Shown here in pieces: positions 50,154-59,922 of a stretch of 64,000 nt of DNA. The stretch's first letter is position 1, and each line of letters opens with the position of its first letter. The position numbers and the translations under genes are program-made. Source of the stretch: Candidatus Bathyarchaeia archaeon (GTDB taxonomy: Archaea; Thermoproteota; Bathyarchaeia; Bathyarchaeales; Bathycorpusculaceae); NCBI GenBank assembly GCA_041447175.1, contig CP166960.1, forward strand, positions 1,566,519-1,630,518, in the 5' to 3' direction. The notes below the pieces were generated by a model. The model had not been told where the DNA came from, made no database searches, and saw only the letters and a list, made by a program, of their open reading frames with translations.

Positions 50154-50674
50154 TACGACGATGGGGGTGTTTCTGCAGGTGCAGGGGTTGTGTCTTGGAC
50201 GATTTTGTCGATGGCTTTGACGAGCGGTTCTGGTGGCGGTGCAGGGGCAACTTTGATTTCGATGAAACTGGATGCTTCAACGGAGTAGGAGTATTTGCTG
50301 GAGTATTTCGCGTCGACGGAAGCAGAGAAGAATGCCCAGCCACCTTTAGCTTTAACCTGCACTGATGCCTCGGTCGTCCTCTGCATGGTGATTACCATCT
50401 TTATCTGGATGGTTCCGCTTTGGATTTGCAGAAGAGTAGGCAGAATGCCGAAAGCTAATGCGTTGCCAGAGATTTCTTTTTCTTCGTTTGAGTTGTCGCT
50501 GGTTTTGCGGTATTTAAGTGAAACCGGAGTGTCAACTAGGTCTTCTACGCCTGCAATGAAGGAAGAGTTTGCGTCGTTTTGGGCGGCAACCATGGCTAGC
50601 AGCAGGTTGCGAATCATTTGGTCAAAAGGCACGCTTGCAAGTTCTGTTCCGATTGATAGGGCTGACAATTTCAT
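50153..50674 (-). CDS. DUF2589-like protein A
   Basis: 173 residues. FDQMIRNLLLAMVAAQNDANSSFIAGVEDLVDTP and GNALAFGILPTLLQIQSGTIQIKM match gene B in the same positions, and a beta-sandwich end (SSFIEIKVAPAPPPEPL) precedes a Pro-rich tail. It is the first gene of the operon. The two DUF2589 proteins may form a hetero-oligomer. Function unknown. Confidence 0.75.
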   Translation of the reverse strand: MKLSALSIGTELASVPFDQMIRNLLLAMVAAQNDANSSFIAGVEDLVDTPVSLKYRKTSDNSNEEKEISGNALAFGILPTLLQIQSGTIQIKMVITMQRTTEASVQVKAKGGWAFFSASVDAKYSSKYSYSVEASSFIEIKVAPAPPPEPLVKAIDKIVQDTTPAPAETPPSS

Positions 50675-50981
50675 ACCTCGGAGTTGCTTTCTCGGTGTTC
50701 ATTCTATTTAACTATTGAGACAGCATATTTCTGTCAAACCTGCAGCACCGCATTGGGCAAAGATATATAAAAACTGTAGAAACGTCATGACGCATAAACA
50801 GAAGTATGGCGATACAAGATAAAAAGACAAAAAAACAGCAAAAACAACCCCAAACAACAAAATTTAGCGCACCACAGCTAAATAACGTACCATCCAAAGG
50901 CAAACTGTAAGTATCAATTTGACAACATACGCGCGAAGAAAAACAAAAAAACCCACCAAACCATAAGCAAAACGCAACAAA
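50675..50981. other. Intergenic region upstream of the DUF2589 operon
   Basis: About 307 nt. TATA-like sequence on the minus strand near 50765-50775 (TTTATATATC) is the likely operon promoter, about 95 nt before the first gene. No gene seen in the rest. Confidence 0.4.
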
Positions 50982-52250
50982 CTATGCAGCAGTTTCAGGT
51001 CTTCTTTTTTTAACCCAGTAAAAAACAGCACCCAACCCCAGAAACGCTACCCCAGCAAGCCACGAATTTGGCGCCGCAAAATAGATAAACACCAAAAGCG
51101 AAAGGCTGGAAACCAAACCAATAACCGAAATCACCCGTGGGTACCTACGATGCTTAAGCTTGAGCGCCGAGATGTTTGCCCACACGTAGCTAAAAAGCAG
51201 CCCAAACGTGCTCACCGCAATCACGCTGGTCAAGTCAGCAAACAAAACCACCACCGCCATAACCAATCCAACAATCCAAATCGCCACATAAGGCGTCCCA
51301 AACCGCGGATGCACCCTACCCAGCGCCGCAGGAAAATCGCGTCGGCGAGCCATGGAAAACGCCATCCGGGAAACCCCCAAAACCGCCGCCAACAAAACGC
51401 TCGCCGTGGCAACTGCGCCGCCAACTGCCAAAACCTGCATAGCCCAAGCGTTTCCCGAACCGCCCATGGCAACCACTAAGGGCGCATTGGATGAAGATAA
51501 CGGTTCGGCACCTACTAAACCAACTGCGACCGCGCCCACAAGCACGTAGATTACGGCGCAAATCAGCAACGAAAGCAGCACCGCACGCGGAACATTACGC
51601 TTGGCATCCTTAACTTCCTCCGCCAAAACGGCAACTCGGGGGAACCCACCGTAAGCAAAAAAGATGAAACACAACCCAAAAAGCATCCCTTCACTAAAGG
51701 GCGTAAAGGGCACAAAATTTTCCACCTCAACAAACATTAACCCATATGCAACAAAAAAGCCCAAAACTGCAATCTTCACCAAAACTAGCACGTTATTTAA
51801 AAAAGCGGACTGCCGCACCCCCACAAAATTCAAAGCCGTAAACCCCAAACATAACAGCGCTGCTATGACGTTGGCGGGTAAACCTGGAACAGCAGCACTC
51901 AGGTAGTAACCAAATCCCAGAGAAACCGCGGCGCCGCCAAAGGTGTTTGCAACCACCCACATCCAGCCCGTCAGGAAACCTGCAAACGGCGAAACCAGCC
52001 GTCGCGTGTACTCGTATGCTGCACCTTCGACGGGCTGCCAAGTTGTTAACTCCACAAAGCTTAGCGCCGTAAACAGCGCCAAAACTGCAGCCAACCCCAT
52101 CGAAACCACCAACGCCGAACCCGCATACCCCGCCAAAATGCCCGTTACAACAAAGATTCCGCCGCCAATTATGGCGCCAACGTTTATGCTTACGGCATCC
52201 CAAAGGCTCAGCGTAGGTTTAAGCTGACTGGGCTGATCCCTGTTTTCCAT
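50982..52250 (-). CDS. APC-family amino acid permease
   Basis: About 422 residues from the ATG at 52250, with twelve hydrophobic helices. LSLWDAVSINVGAIIGGGIFVVTG is the classic APC first helix with its broken substrate-binding turn. GAAYEYTRRLVSPFAGFLTGWMW and FIFFAYGGFPRVAVLAEEV follow in order. It would import amino acids or polyamines. It is monocistronic. An in-frame upstream ATG at 52274 is less likely. Confidence 0.92.
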   Translation of the reverse strand: MENRDQPSQLKPTLSLWDAVSINVGAIIGGGIFVVTGILAGYAGSALVVSMGLAAVLALFTALSFVELTTWQPVEGAAYEYTRRLVSPFAGFLTGWMWVVANTFGGAAVSLGFGYYLSAAVPGLPANVIAALLCLGFTALNFVGVRQSAFLNNVLVLVKIAVLGFFVAYGLMFVEVENFVPFTPFSEGMLFGLCFIFFAYGGFPRVAVLAEEVKDAKRNVPRAVLLSLLICAVIYVLVGAVAVGLVGAEPLSSSNAPLVVAMGGSGNAWAMQVLAVGGAVATASVLLAAVLGVSRMAFSMARRRDFPAALGRVHPRFGTPYVAIWIVGLVMAVVVLFADLTSVIAVSTFGLLFSYVWANISALKLKHRRYPRVISVIGLVSSLSLLVFIYFAAPNSWLAGVAFLGLGAVFYWVKKRRPETAA

Positions 52251-52543
52251 GCAACCACTGCTAAACAAATCCAACTTGCATAGCTATTAAAACCTTGGCT
52301 CTGTCCTTGTCGGTTCGTTTCTCCAATAACCTTCAACCTAGTGGGGTCCATTTGATTAAGAAGAGCATTGGCTTTAGCACTAAAAACAGATTTTCAGTTT
52401 AAACCTTCTGAGGATTGCGGAATAATTATTCGGACAAGAATAATGGGGTACACTAAGATGAAATGCAAGCAAACGAACTGACAACTGGAAGGAATATGGT
52501 CACCACTATACTTCTTCGTCATAATTTTGGAAAAGGTTGAGAA

Positions 52544-52882
52544 TTAAAGGTCTTTGCGTTCTTTTTGGAACTGTGCACCACATGCTAGCAAACTGCTCAT
52601 GTGGTTTTCTAGGTGGAATTTATACGCCTGAGCGTTCCCAATTTTTCTTGTAGGTACAACAAAGCCCATATCCACAAGTTTCTTCAACGCGTCTTTTGTA
52701 GTCTTGTAAGAGAGATTAGCTGATTCAGATAACATGGAGATGGTTTGCTCTGAATTCCCTACAATGTATGCTTGGTCGAAGAGTCTGGCTGTTGGTCCTC
52801 CGAAAATGCTTGAGAATGGCCCTCTTGTTGCATATTCCTCAGAGTCTGCCCTTTTCCCACTACGTTTCTGGATTTCTTGCAT
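52544..52882 (-). CDS. Small winged-helix regulator
   Basis: 112 residues. TISMLSESANLSYKTTKDALKKLVDMGFV is a winged-helix recognition segment. The N-terminal region is charged and the C-terminus short. It stands alone and may control a neighbour such as the small gene at 53003. Target unknown. Confidence 0.7.
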   Translation of the reverse strand: MQEIQKRSGKRADSEEYATRGPFSSIFGGPTARLFDQAYIVGNSEQTISMLSESANLSYKTTKDALKKLVDMGFVVPTRKIGNAQAYKFHLENHMSSLLACGAQFQKERKDL

Positions 52883-53002
52883 AACGCTTCAACCTCAGAA
52901 GCAGTTAGTATTTATTTACACTTAAAGTTTACTATTTACCAATAAGATTTTAAAATATTCCAAAGCTAAAACATTTAAACGGGTAGCGATAAATCCTCCG
53001 TT

Positions 53003-53350
53003 ATGCCACCAACCCTATCGTCCATGAAACCAGAGGAGCGTGAATACGTAGGTTTTATTTTAAATAAGTTATGGGTCAATAGGTACTGGTGTGGCGAAGG
53101 CAAAAATCAGCATTTGGGACACACTTCAATTGATAATGTACCGAAAGGAAAGTCTCGTAGCGAAAAAGGCGCTATCTTGGATGTTGTTGACGACTTAATT
53201 CGGCTTGGTTTTATATGTCCAGTTTCAGCCAATCAAGATAGACATGTTTGTGCAAGTAGAGCTCCCGAAAAGATAACAGATGCACTACCCATAGTTAATG
53301 AATATCGCATATCGGTAGGCTTGACTCCGCTATCAGAAAACGATATCTAG
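53003..53350 (+). CDS. Small hypothetical protein
   Basis: 115 residues. KPEEREYVGFILNKLWVNRYWCGEGKNQHLGHTSIDN and a C-terminal helical part (EKITDALPIVNEYRIS). Two Cys and several His are scattered but form no clear metal motif. A TATA-like ATTTAAA lies near 52972-52978, 25-31 nt before the ATG. Divergent from the winged-helix gene at 52544. Function unknown. Confidence 0.6.
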   Translation: MPPTLSSMKPEEREYVGFILNKLWVNRYWCGEGKNQHLGHTSIDNVPKGKSRSEKGAILDVVDDLIRLGFICPVSANQDRHVCASRAPEKITDALPIVNEYRISVGLTPLSENDI

Positions 53351-53538
53351 AACCATACACAGACGGCCTCTTAGTTTTCAGGTTAATCTAAGTAACCAAA
53401 TGGAGTTAATACAATAAGCATGCAAGAACACGCTCCAAATTGGAGCCCAACAAAAACATCACCCACGAAAATTACATAATCCTCCCACAGCCTGGAGTTA
53501 AGAATTAAACCTTGACCACAACAAACTGAAGAACCCTG

Positions 53539-56457
53539 TCACCGAGTCTTTTCCCTGTCACCCCAATACTCGCGTGTGCGCAGGTACTGGATTTTCGCCT
53601 TCAACAAGTCCGTGTAAAAGTCGTCTTGGTTGGGGTGCATTTTGCCCAGAATCCGTGACGCCGTTTCTGCACCCACCCCCTTCACCTGCAACGCCCTGAC
53701 GGCTTGTTTGCCGTAGCTGAGAATCAGGTCGGCTTTGCGTCGGGCTTGCGTAAGCTCCTTGAGTTCTTCGGGGCTGAGTTCGTCGCCGCGTCGGCGTTTC
53801 TGCAAATCCCGCTGCATTTTTTTGGGGTCTTGGCTAGGGTAAAGCAGTGTTAGCAGCCGCGAACCACAGTCCCCGCATTGCGGCTCATCAGCAAGCTTGC
53901 CCACACGACTTTGGGCTGTCCAGTTGCCGCAGTTCATGCATTGCAACGTCACCGTTCGGGCGTCTATGGCGTTTTTCATTCGGTCAATGTTGCTTAAAAT
54001 GACCCGTTCAGGAGCCATCAACTCGCTTATGTCGGCGTACTGCGCCAAAATGTGGTAAGCCAACGGTGTCGGCTTCTCTTTTCGCTTCAACGGTGAAACC
54101 GCAATTTTTCCCTCTTGAATCTCATGCAAAACCTGCTTAGCTTTGGTCAAATCAGCTTTTTCCAGCATCGCTTCCCGTAACGTTTCCTCATAAACAGGCG
54201 TATTCTCAAAGCTTGCCCGTAGTTTGGCTTGCCGCTCAGGACTCATGGTTTTGCCCCGTGGCAGGGCACCGAAGCGTTCGGCGACAAACTTCATTTTGTA
54301 GGCGAAGGGAAACTTGGCGTGCACGTATCGCTCAAACGCCGCATCAACTTGCTCGTCGGTTAAGTTGAAAAGGGTTTGGGGCAGCTCTTCAACTTCTCGA
54401 CGCGACAGCTTTCGGGGCGTCTCCACCAGAATGCGGTAGCCGTCTGCCCACCAACCCGTGATGACTTCGCGCTCTGAAAGCACCGAATCAAAAACTCCTG
54501 CCAACGTGCGGTTCACCACTTCCCCAAAGCACGCATGCATAATCAGGTATCGGTCGTAGGCTTCCAGCAAGATGCGGCTCTGCGTGGGTAGGGGTGCACC
54601 TTCTTTTTGGTGCTCGTCAATTTCTGTAACGGTTTCCATCAGCGTTGCTTTGTCGGTTTGCAACTCCGCAGCCAGTTCAGCCGCAACATCTTCCACGGGT
54701 TTGCCTTCTTTTAGGAGTTTGCCGATTTTTTCCCGTTCCGCACCTGTTTGCTGGGCTAAACCAAACGGAACAGGCAACATTTCTCCGTCCCAACCTGGAA
54801 TTGCGGCGAAGGGGTCTTCGGCGGGAACCACGTGTACAGTGCCTGTTTCTTCCTCTATTTGTACGATGCGCCAAACTTTGCCGCGTATAATAAAATGCAA
54901 GCCGACCCGCGCGTCTAACGCCATGAATTCGTCGCCTAACGTGCCGATTTTGCGGTCGCTGAGCACGTTTATGACGGGGTAGCGTCTTTCGTCGGGTATC
55001 ATACTAAGGTTGCCGTAGTAGTATTCACGGGTTCGGCCTGTTTTGCGCAAAACTTTGCCTTCTGTGGTTGTTTCTAGGCGTAGTTTGTGGAGGCTGGCTA
55101 AAAAATCTACCACTTCCACAAGTTGCTTTTCGCTCAGGTTGCGGTAGGGGTATGCTTGGTGCACGGTTTCTTCAAGCTGCTTTGCGGTGGTGGTTTGTTG
55201 GTCCATGAGCACGCCTGCAACTTGATGCGCCAAAACATCCAACGCATTCTCATGAATGAGCACGGGTTCGATGCGGTTGGCTTGGGCGTTTTCTACCGCT
55301 GCGATGGATTCTAAGGTGTCGTCGGGGTAAACCGTGACGAGTACGCCTTCGCTGAGCCGCTCAAGGCTGTGTCCGCTTCTGCCCACACGCTGAATTAAAC
55401 TGCTGACTTGCCTGGGCGACATGTACTGCACCGTCAAATCTACGTTGCCGATGTCGATGCCCAGCTCCAGCGTGCTGGTGGCGATGATGGCTTTAAGGGT
55501 TCCCACCTTGAAGCTGTCCTCAATGCTGACCCGTTCCTCCTTGCTCAGGGAGCCATGGTGCACAGCGATGTCGGGGCGGTTTAGCATGCTCATTTTGTGC
55601 CCCAACATTTCAGCGATGGTTCGGCTGTTAACAAAAACCAGCGTCGACTTATGCGTGTCGATTAGGTCTGTGAGGGCGCGGATTCTGGCTGCCGCTTCCG
55701 CGCTGGTCTCCAATTTCCCTGCAAGCTCAAAATCCTTCTCGGTCGGAGTGGGATGCTGCACCAGGTAGCGGTAGTTTTTGGCTAAAACCGCCTGCACCAC
55801 CGTAACTTCACGGCTTGTTCCCGCGATGAATTTGCCCACTTGCTCGGGGTTGCCAACTGTTGCCGACAAGCCGATGCGCTGAAACTCATGCTGTGCCGCG
55901 TCGAAAAGCCGCTCCAAGGCCAGCGTCAACTGAACCCCCCGTTTGCTTTCCGCCAAGTCATGCACTTCGTCAACGATGACACATTCAATGTTGGAGAGGT
56001 GTCTGCGCATTTGGCTACCGGGCAAAATTGCCTGCAACGTTTCGGGCGTGGTGACCAACATTTGGGGTGGTTGGCGGGCTTGTTTACGTCGGATTTTCAT
56101 TTCGGTGTCGCCGTGGCGCACATCCACCGAAAGGTCGAGTTGTTGGCTCCAGAAGGTGAGCCGTTTGAGCATGTCGCGGTTTAGGGCTCGAAGAGGCGTA
56201 ATGTAGATGATTTGGATGCCTTTGGGTTCGTGCCCTTGGGCTTTTTTCTCAATTAGCCTAGAAAAGACGGGGAGAAGTACGGCTTCGGTTTTTCCTGTAC
56301 CCGTGGGCGCAATCAGCAGGACGTTTTTGCCTGCTAAAACAGGGGGAAACGCCAAGGTTTGGGGCAGGGTAGGCTGGGTGAATCCTGCCTGCGTTAAAGC
56401 GTTTTGGACAGGTTTGGCAAGTGAACCGAAAACGGAGTTTTCCTTGGCGTTTTGCAT
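53539..56457 (-). CDS. Lhr-type superfamily 2 DNA/RNA helicase
   Basis: 972 residues. Motif I APTGTGKTEAVLLP, motif II VIVDEVHDL, motif III LSATVGN, and a C-terminal RecA domain ending with VQYMSPRQVSSLIQRVGRSGH. The Lhr winged helix and central beta-rich region follow. Near residue 860 lies a zinc-finger pattern (CMNCGNW...CGDCGSR). A final HhH segment (KGVGAETASRILGKM) could bind DNA. Such helicases unwind forked or RNA-DNA substrates in repair. Confidence 0.93.
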   Translation of the reverse strand: MQNAKENSVFGSLAKPVQNALTQAGFTQPTLPQTLAFPPVLAGKNVLLIAPTGTGKTEAVLLPVFSRLIEKKAQGHEPKGIQIIYITPLRALNRDMLKRLTFWSQQLDLSVDVRHGDTEMKIRRKQARQPPQMLVTTPETLQAILPGSQMRRHLSNIECVIVDEVHDLAESKRGVQLTLALERLFDAAQHEFQRIGLSATVGNPEQVGKFIAGTSREVTVVQAVLAKNYRYLVQHPTPTEKDFELAGKLETSAEAAARIRALTDLIDTHKSTLVFVNSRTIAEMLGHKMSMLNRPDIAVHHGSLSKEERVSIEDSFKVGTLKAIIATSTLELGIDIGNVDLTVQYMSPRQVSSLIQRVGRSGHSLERLSEGVLVTVYPDDTLESIAAVENAQANRIEPVLIHENALDVLAHQVAGVLMDQQTTTAKQLEETVHQAYPYRNLSEKQLVEVVDFLASLHKLRLETTTEGKVLRKTGRTREYYYGNLSMIPDERRYPVINVLSDRKIGTLGDEFMALDARVGLHFIIRGKVWRIVQIEEETGTVHVVPAEDPFAAIPGWDGEMLPVPFGLAQQTGAEREKIGKLLKEGKPVEDVAAELAAELQTDKATLMETVTEIDEHQKEGAPLPTQSRILLEAYDRYLIMHACFGEVVNRTLAGVFDSVLSEREVITGWWADGYRILVETPRKLSRREVEELPQTLFNLTDEQVDAAFERYVHAKFPFAYKMKFVAERFGALPRGKTMSPERQAKLRASFENTPVYEETLREAMLEKADLTKAKQVLHEIQEGKIAVSPLKRKEKPTPLAYHILAQYADISELMAPERVILSNIDRMKNAIDARTVTLQCMNCGNWTAQSRVGKLADEPQCGDCGSRLLTLLYPSQDPKKMQRDLQKRRRGDELSPEELKELTQARRKADLILSYGKQAVRALQVKGVGAETASRILGKMHPNQDDFYTDLLKAKIQYLRTREYWGDREKTR

Positions 56458-56583
56458 GTCTTGGTCAGGGGACTAGGCGTGAGGGCGGTTTTATCCTTAT
56501 CCATATCCAGACAAAACGCCGCTGTTCGTTGTCTTTGAAGGCATCACACCCAGCAGCAGACAAACATATGTTGACACGTTTCG

Positions 56584-56877
56584 TTAAGGGTGTGGTGCAG
56601 ACAGCAGTTTTATGCCCTCTGCTTCCGCCCATGCCTTCAGGGTTTTGGTGCGGATGTTGCCCATGCTGCCGACGCAGAGCATAATTGCCGCCATGTCCTC
56701 GTCTTTGGGAATCTCAACGACCATCACAAAATCGTATTCGCCCATGGTTAAAAATATCTGCATTTTTCCGCCTGCCTTCTCAATCATGCTGCGGGTTGTT
56801 TGGAGCCTGTCTGGCACGGAGGAGATGTTTTTGATGCCCTCGTTGGTCCAGTTTCCTAAAACAACAAAATTCTGCAA
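56584..56877 (-). CDS. GYD-domain protein
   Basis: 97 residues. FVVLGNWTNEGIKNI, FLTMGEYDFVMVVEIPKDEDMA and the small alpha/beta ferredoxin-like pattern match the GYD family, dimeric proteins of unknown role often found near stress genes. Start and length normal. Confidence 0.85.
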   Translation of the reverse strand: MQNFVVLGNWTNEGIKNISSVPDRLQTTRSMIEKAGGKMQIFLTMGEYDFVMVVEIPKDEDMAAIMLCVGSMGNIRTKTLKAWAEAEGIKLLSAPHP

Positions 56878-56959
56878 ACAAGTTCACCTACTAGTGGTCT
56901 GAAAGTTTTCAGAATAAAAGCATTATGGCATTCCTCTTATGCATATTTAAAAGGTGACG

Positions 56960-57730
56960 CTAGGCGCTTATTTTTGGTGGGGGTTTCACCCGTCGCCCCA
57001 GCTTAATCCTCAAGGCAATCCGATGCAGTTTACGCAGGGAATGCACCAGCTGCTCCACGTTGGGCGAAGCGGAGTATATGAGGGGGATTTGTTCGTATTC
57101 TGCCAGCTTAACCGCTTCCTCGTCAGGACGCACCCGATGAAAAACCACCACCCGCGGCTTCAAAGGGCTAACCCGAACAATCATCATAGTCAACGCAGGA
57201 TTTTCCACGTTTGTAAACACCAACGCCCGCTCCGTTGTTGCCCCAAACAACTGTGCATACTCCAACCCCGAAAACGCCTCCACAACCTTCTTGGCGTCCA
57301 CCACCGTGTAGCCTTCAACTTCCTTGACGAATCTTTCAGCGTCAACCACCACCTCGCCTTCGATGGCTCTGGACAGGTGCTCAACGCGCACGGGTATGGG
57401 AAACTCACGTAGGTCCACGATGGCCATGCTGGGGGAACTGGTGAGTTTAGTGAATTCACGGATAAAGCGGCTGCCCTTTGCCTCGTCGATGGCAAGCAGT
57501 GCCCAGACGAATCGGCGGATGAATTTTGCTCCGGGGCTTTTGCGTCTGCCGCTTTCGTAGTCGCTGATGACGGTGCTGCTGCTAAGGGACATTTTTTCGC
57601 TAAGGCTGATTTGGCTGACGGCAAAAAGTTCGCGCCATTTTTTCATGGTGGAGCCGGGTTTGCTGCTGAATATGATTTCTCCTGCGATTCTTCGGGCGAG
57701 AACTTCTCGTATGCTTGGCGAAATAGACAC
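56960..57730 (-). CDS. XRE-family archaeal transcriptional regulator
   Basis: 256 residues. The helix-turn-helix reads WRELFAVSQISLSEKMSLSSSTVISDYESGRRKSPG (about residues 32-68). The rest is an archaeal alpha/beta domain (VEAFSGLEYAQLFGATTERALVFTNVENPALTMMIVR) that may bind a small ligand. The start is monocistronic. Regulon unknown. Confidence 0.8.
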   Translation of the reverse strand: MSISPSIREVLARRIAGEIIFSSKPGSTMKKWRELFAVSQISLSEKMSLSSSTVISDYESGRRKSPGAKFIRRFVWALLAIDEAKGSRFIREFTKLTSSPSMAIVDLREFPIPVRVEHLSRAIEGEVVVDAERFVKEVEGYTVVDAKKVVEAFSGLEYAQLFGATTERALVFTNVENPALTMMIVRVSPLKPRVVVFHRVRPDEEAVKLAEYEQIPLIYSASPNVEQLVHSLRKLHRIALRIKLGRRVKPPPKISA

Positions 57731-57802
57731 AGCGTGACCTCAATGCATCCACTTCAGAAAGGAGGTATAAATCTGTAACGTTTTTCTGCGAAGCCTTAAT
57801 GA

Positions 57803-58714
57803 TTAGACTATGAAAATTAGCATGACGCCAACCACAATGACCACGGCGCCTAACACGCGGTTAAGGGTTGCTTTCTCATGAAACAGCATAAACCCTGCGA
57901 TGGCGCTAAACAGGGGCGTAACGGAGGAGATGGGCACGGCTACGGCTTCAGGGATGTTTAGAAAGCTGTAGTTTAGCAGAAACCAGCCTGCCCCATTTGC
58001 CACCAGCCCACCAATGCAGAGTTGGATTATGGTGCGGCGTTTCATCTTCAAGAAACCGCGGTTCTTGTCCAGTACAGGTGCAAACAGCGAAAGGAACAAT
58101 GCTATGGCAGCGACCCGCAGGGTTATCATGGCGTAGTTAGCGTCCAAACTGGTTGCCCCCGACAGGACTATGGCGGCGTCCATTAAGCTGATGCTTACGG
58201 ACCACATGATGGCTGTTGCTAGAGAAGCCGCAATGCCAGTTAAAGCCAACTTGCCTTTAAGCGGCAAAGAAACAGCGTCACGGTCGCGGCTCAGCAGCCA
58301 AATGCCCGCCACAATCACCACCGCACCAACCACCGCGGAGGCCGCCACGGGTTGCCCCAGAAAAAGTGTAGCCCAAAGCAGACTGAAGAGGGGGTAGCTT
58401 GCGGCTAAGGGAACCGCCACAGAAACACCCACGGAACGAAGCCCCACCATGTATAGCGTATCGGCGACGCCCAAGCCGACAACACCGCTGGCAGCCACTA
58501 ACCCAAGCACCGGAAGAGGCAAACTGGAGAGGGCACTCCATTTTCCAAGCGCCAACAAAACCAGCAGCATCACAAGAGCGTTAGTTGCGGACCGCACGAT
58601 GTTTGCGGATACGGGGCGGGTTTGGAACAGAGCCTGCCGGTACAATATTGGAGCTATTGCCCAGCAGAAAGCTGCGCCTAACGCTGCAAGTTCGCCCAGC
58701 ACAACCGCACTCAA
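57803..58714 (-). CDS. DMT-superfamily (EamA) transporter
   Basis: 303 residues with ten hydrophobic helices in two EamA repeats (ALGAAFCWAIAPILYRQAL, and VANGAGWFLLNYSFLNIPEAVAVP in repeat 2). Such proteins export or exchange metabolites. It is divergent from pyrF. No substrate clue. Confidence 0.88.
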   Translation of the reverse strand: MSAVVLGELAALGAAFCWAIAPILYRQALFQTRPVSANIVRSATNALVMLLVLLALGKWSALSSLPLPVLGLVAASGVVGLGVADTLYMVGLRSVGVSVAVPLAASYPLFSLLWATLFLGQPVAASAVVGAVVIVAGIWLLSRDRDAVSLPLKGKLALTGIAASLATAIMWSVSISLMDAAIVLSGATSLDANYAMITLRVAAIALFLSLFAPVLDKNRGFLKMKRRTIIQLCIGGLVANGAGWFLLNYSFLNIPEAVAVPISSVTPLFSAIAGFMLFHEKATLNRVLGAVVIVVGVMLIFIV

Positions 58715-58840
58715 AAGTTACCCCACAAACCTTCACGTAGAAGGGCATATATGAATTTCCAACGCAACGGGAAAACAGCAAGAGTTATAGGTTCAGCGTC
58801 TAACACTGAAGCGGTGCACAGCGTGTCGTTTAAGCATCAG

Positions 58841-59593
58841 ATGGAAGATAACTCAAAAAGCAAGCACTCCAGCATTGTGTTGGCGCTGGATTTTCCTTAT
58901 CAGAGCACACTGGAACGTGAACAACTGCTCACAAAAGCCAAGAACCTTTTGGATAGGGTTAGCCCCTATATTTGCGCGGTTAAATTTAACCATCACCTCA
59001 CGTTGCCACTTGACCTTTTTGGCGGCGTCCAAACCCTCATAAAAGAAGCCCACCGCCAAGGATTGCTTGCCATCATGGACTGCAAAATCAACGACATAGG
59101 CAACACCAACAACGTTATCGCTCAATACTACTTTGACGCGGGGTTTGATGCGGTTATAGCGAACCCGTTTGTGGGCTGGGAGGAGGGGTTGAAACCCATT
59201 TTTGAGGCTGCGGTACAGCGGCAAAGGGGCGTCATCTTGCTGGGGTATATGAGTCACAAAGGCGCCGCAGAAGGCTACGGACAAACCATACATGACGCCG
59301 AAACCAACGCAGAAACCAAGCAGTACTTAACGTTTGCGCGCAAAGCTGCCCGATGGAAGGCTGATGGCGTGGTGGTTGGGGCGACGGTGCCAGAGAAGGT
59401 TCGGGAAATGCGGTTTGTTCTGGGCGAGGCGGTGCCCATTTACGCGCCGGGCGTGGGCGCGCAGGGTGGTTCACCAGAAGACGCAGTGAAAGCTGGTGCA
59501 AAGTATTTGATTGTGGGGCGCGAAATTGTTCACGCAGAGAACCCTGCGCAGCGTGCAGAGTTGCTTAGACAGAAGGCAGAATCTGCAAGATAA
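58841..59593 (+). CDS. pyrF: Orotidine 5'-phosphate decarboxylase
   Basis: About 250 residues from the ATG at 58841; an earlier in-frame ATG at 58751 adds a non-conserved stretch. The catalytic D-x-K-x-x-D appears in AIMDCKINDIGNTNNV. VLALDFPYQSTLE opens the barrel, and APGVGAQGGSPEDAVKAGAKYLIVGREI is the phosphate-binding end. It makes UMP from OMP in pyrimidine synthesis. Confidence 0.9.
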   Translation: MEDNSKSKHSSIVLALDFPYQSTLEREQLLTKAKNLLDRVSPYICAVKFNHHLTLPLDLFGGVQTLIKEAHRQGLLAIMDCKINDIGNTNNVIAQYYFDAGFDAVIANPFVGWEEGLKPIFEAAVQRQRGVILLGYMSHKGAAEGYGQTIHDAETNAETKQYLTFARKAARWKADGVVVGATVPEKVREMRFVLGEAVPIYAPGVGAQGGSPEDAVKAGAKYLIVGREIVHAENPAQRAELLRQKAESAR

Positions 59594-59621
59594 AAGCGGA
59601 AAATAGAGGAAAAGGGGTTTT

Positions 59622-59777
59622 TTATCGGCCGCGTTTGTTTTCCCAGAGTTCTTTTTTGAGGAGGTCGCGGACGGCGCTACGGATCACGCTGCTGCGGCTT
59701 GGGTACATGTTTGACCGAACTAGTTCATCTAGGCCTTCGAGGTATGCTTCTGGTAGGAGGACGGTTACAAGTTTCAT
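59622..59777 (-). CDS. CopG/ribbon-helix-helix regulator
   Basis: 51 residues. MKLVTVLLPEAYLEGLDEL is the ribbon and first helix, and YPSRSSVIRSAVRDLLKKE completes a ribbon-helix-helix fold. Homodimers of such proteins bind operators. A TATA-like stretch lies about 40 nt upstream (near 59814-59820). Target unknown. Confidence 0.75.
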   Translation of the reverse strand: MKLVTVLLPEAYLEGLDELVRSNMYPSRSSVIRSAVRDLLKKELWENKRGR

Positions 59778-59922
59778 GAGATTCCCTCTTTATGTTAGCC
59801 ACATATACATGCGGCAAATATATAAAATTTAACCTAAAACATAACAAAACCTACAACGCCCAGAGCCCAAGGGAGAGGTTAAATTCTTGAACTCACCTAT
59901 TCCTACCGAGTGTGAATCAGCC

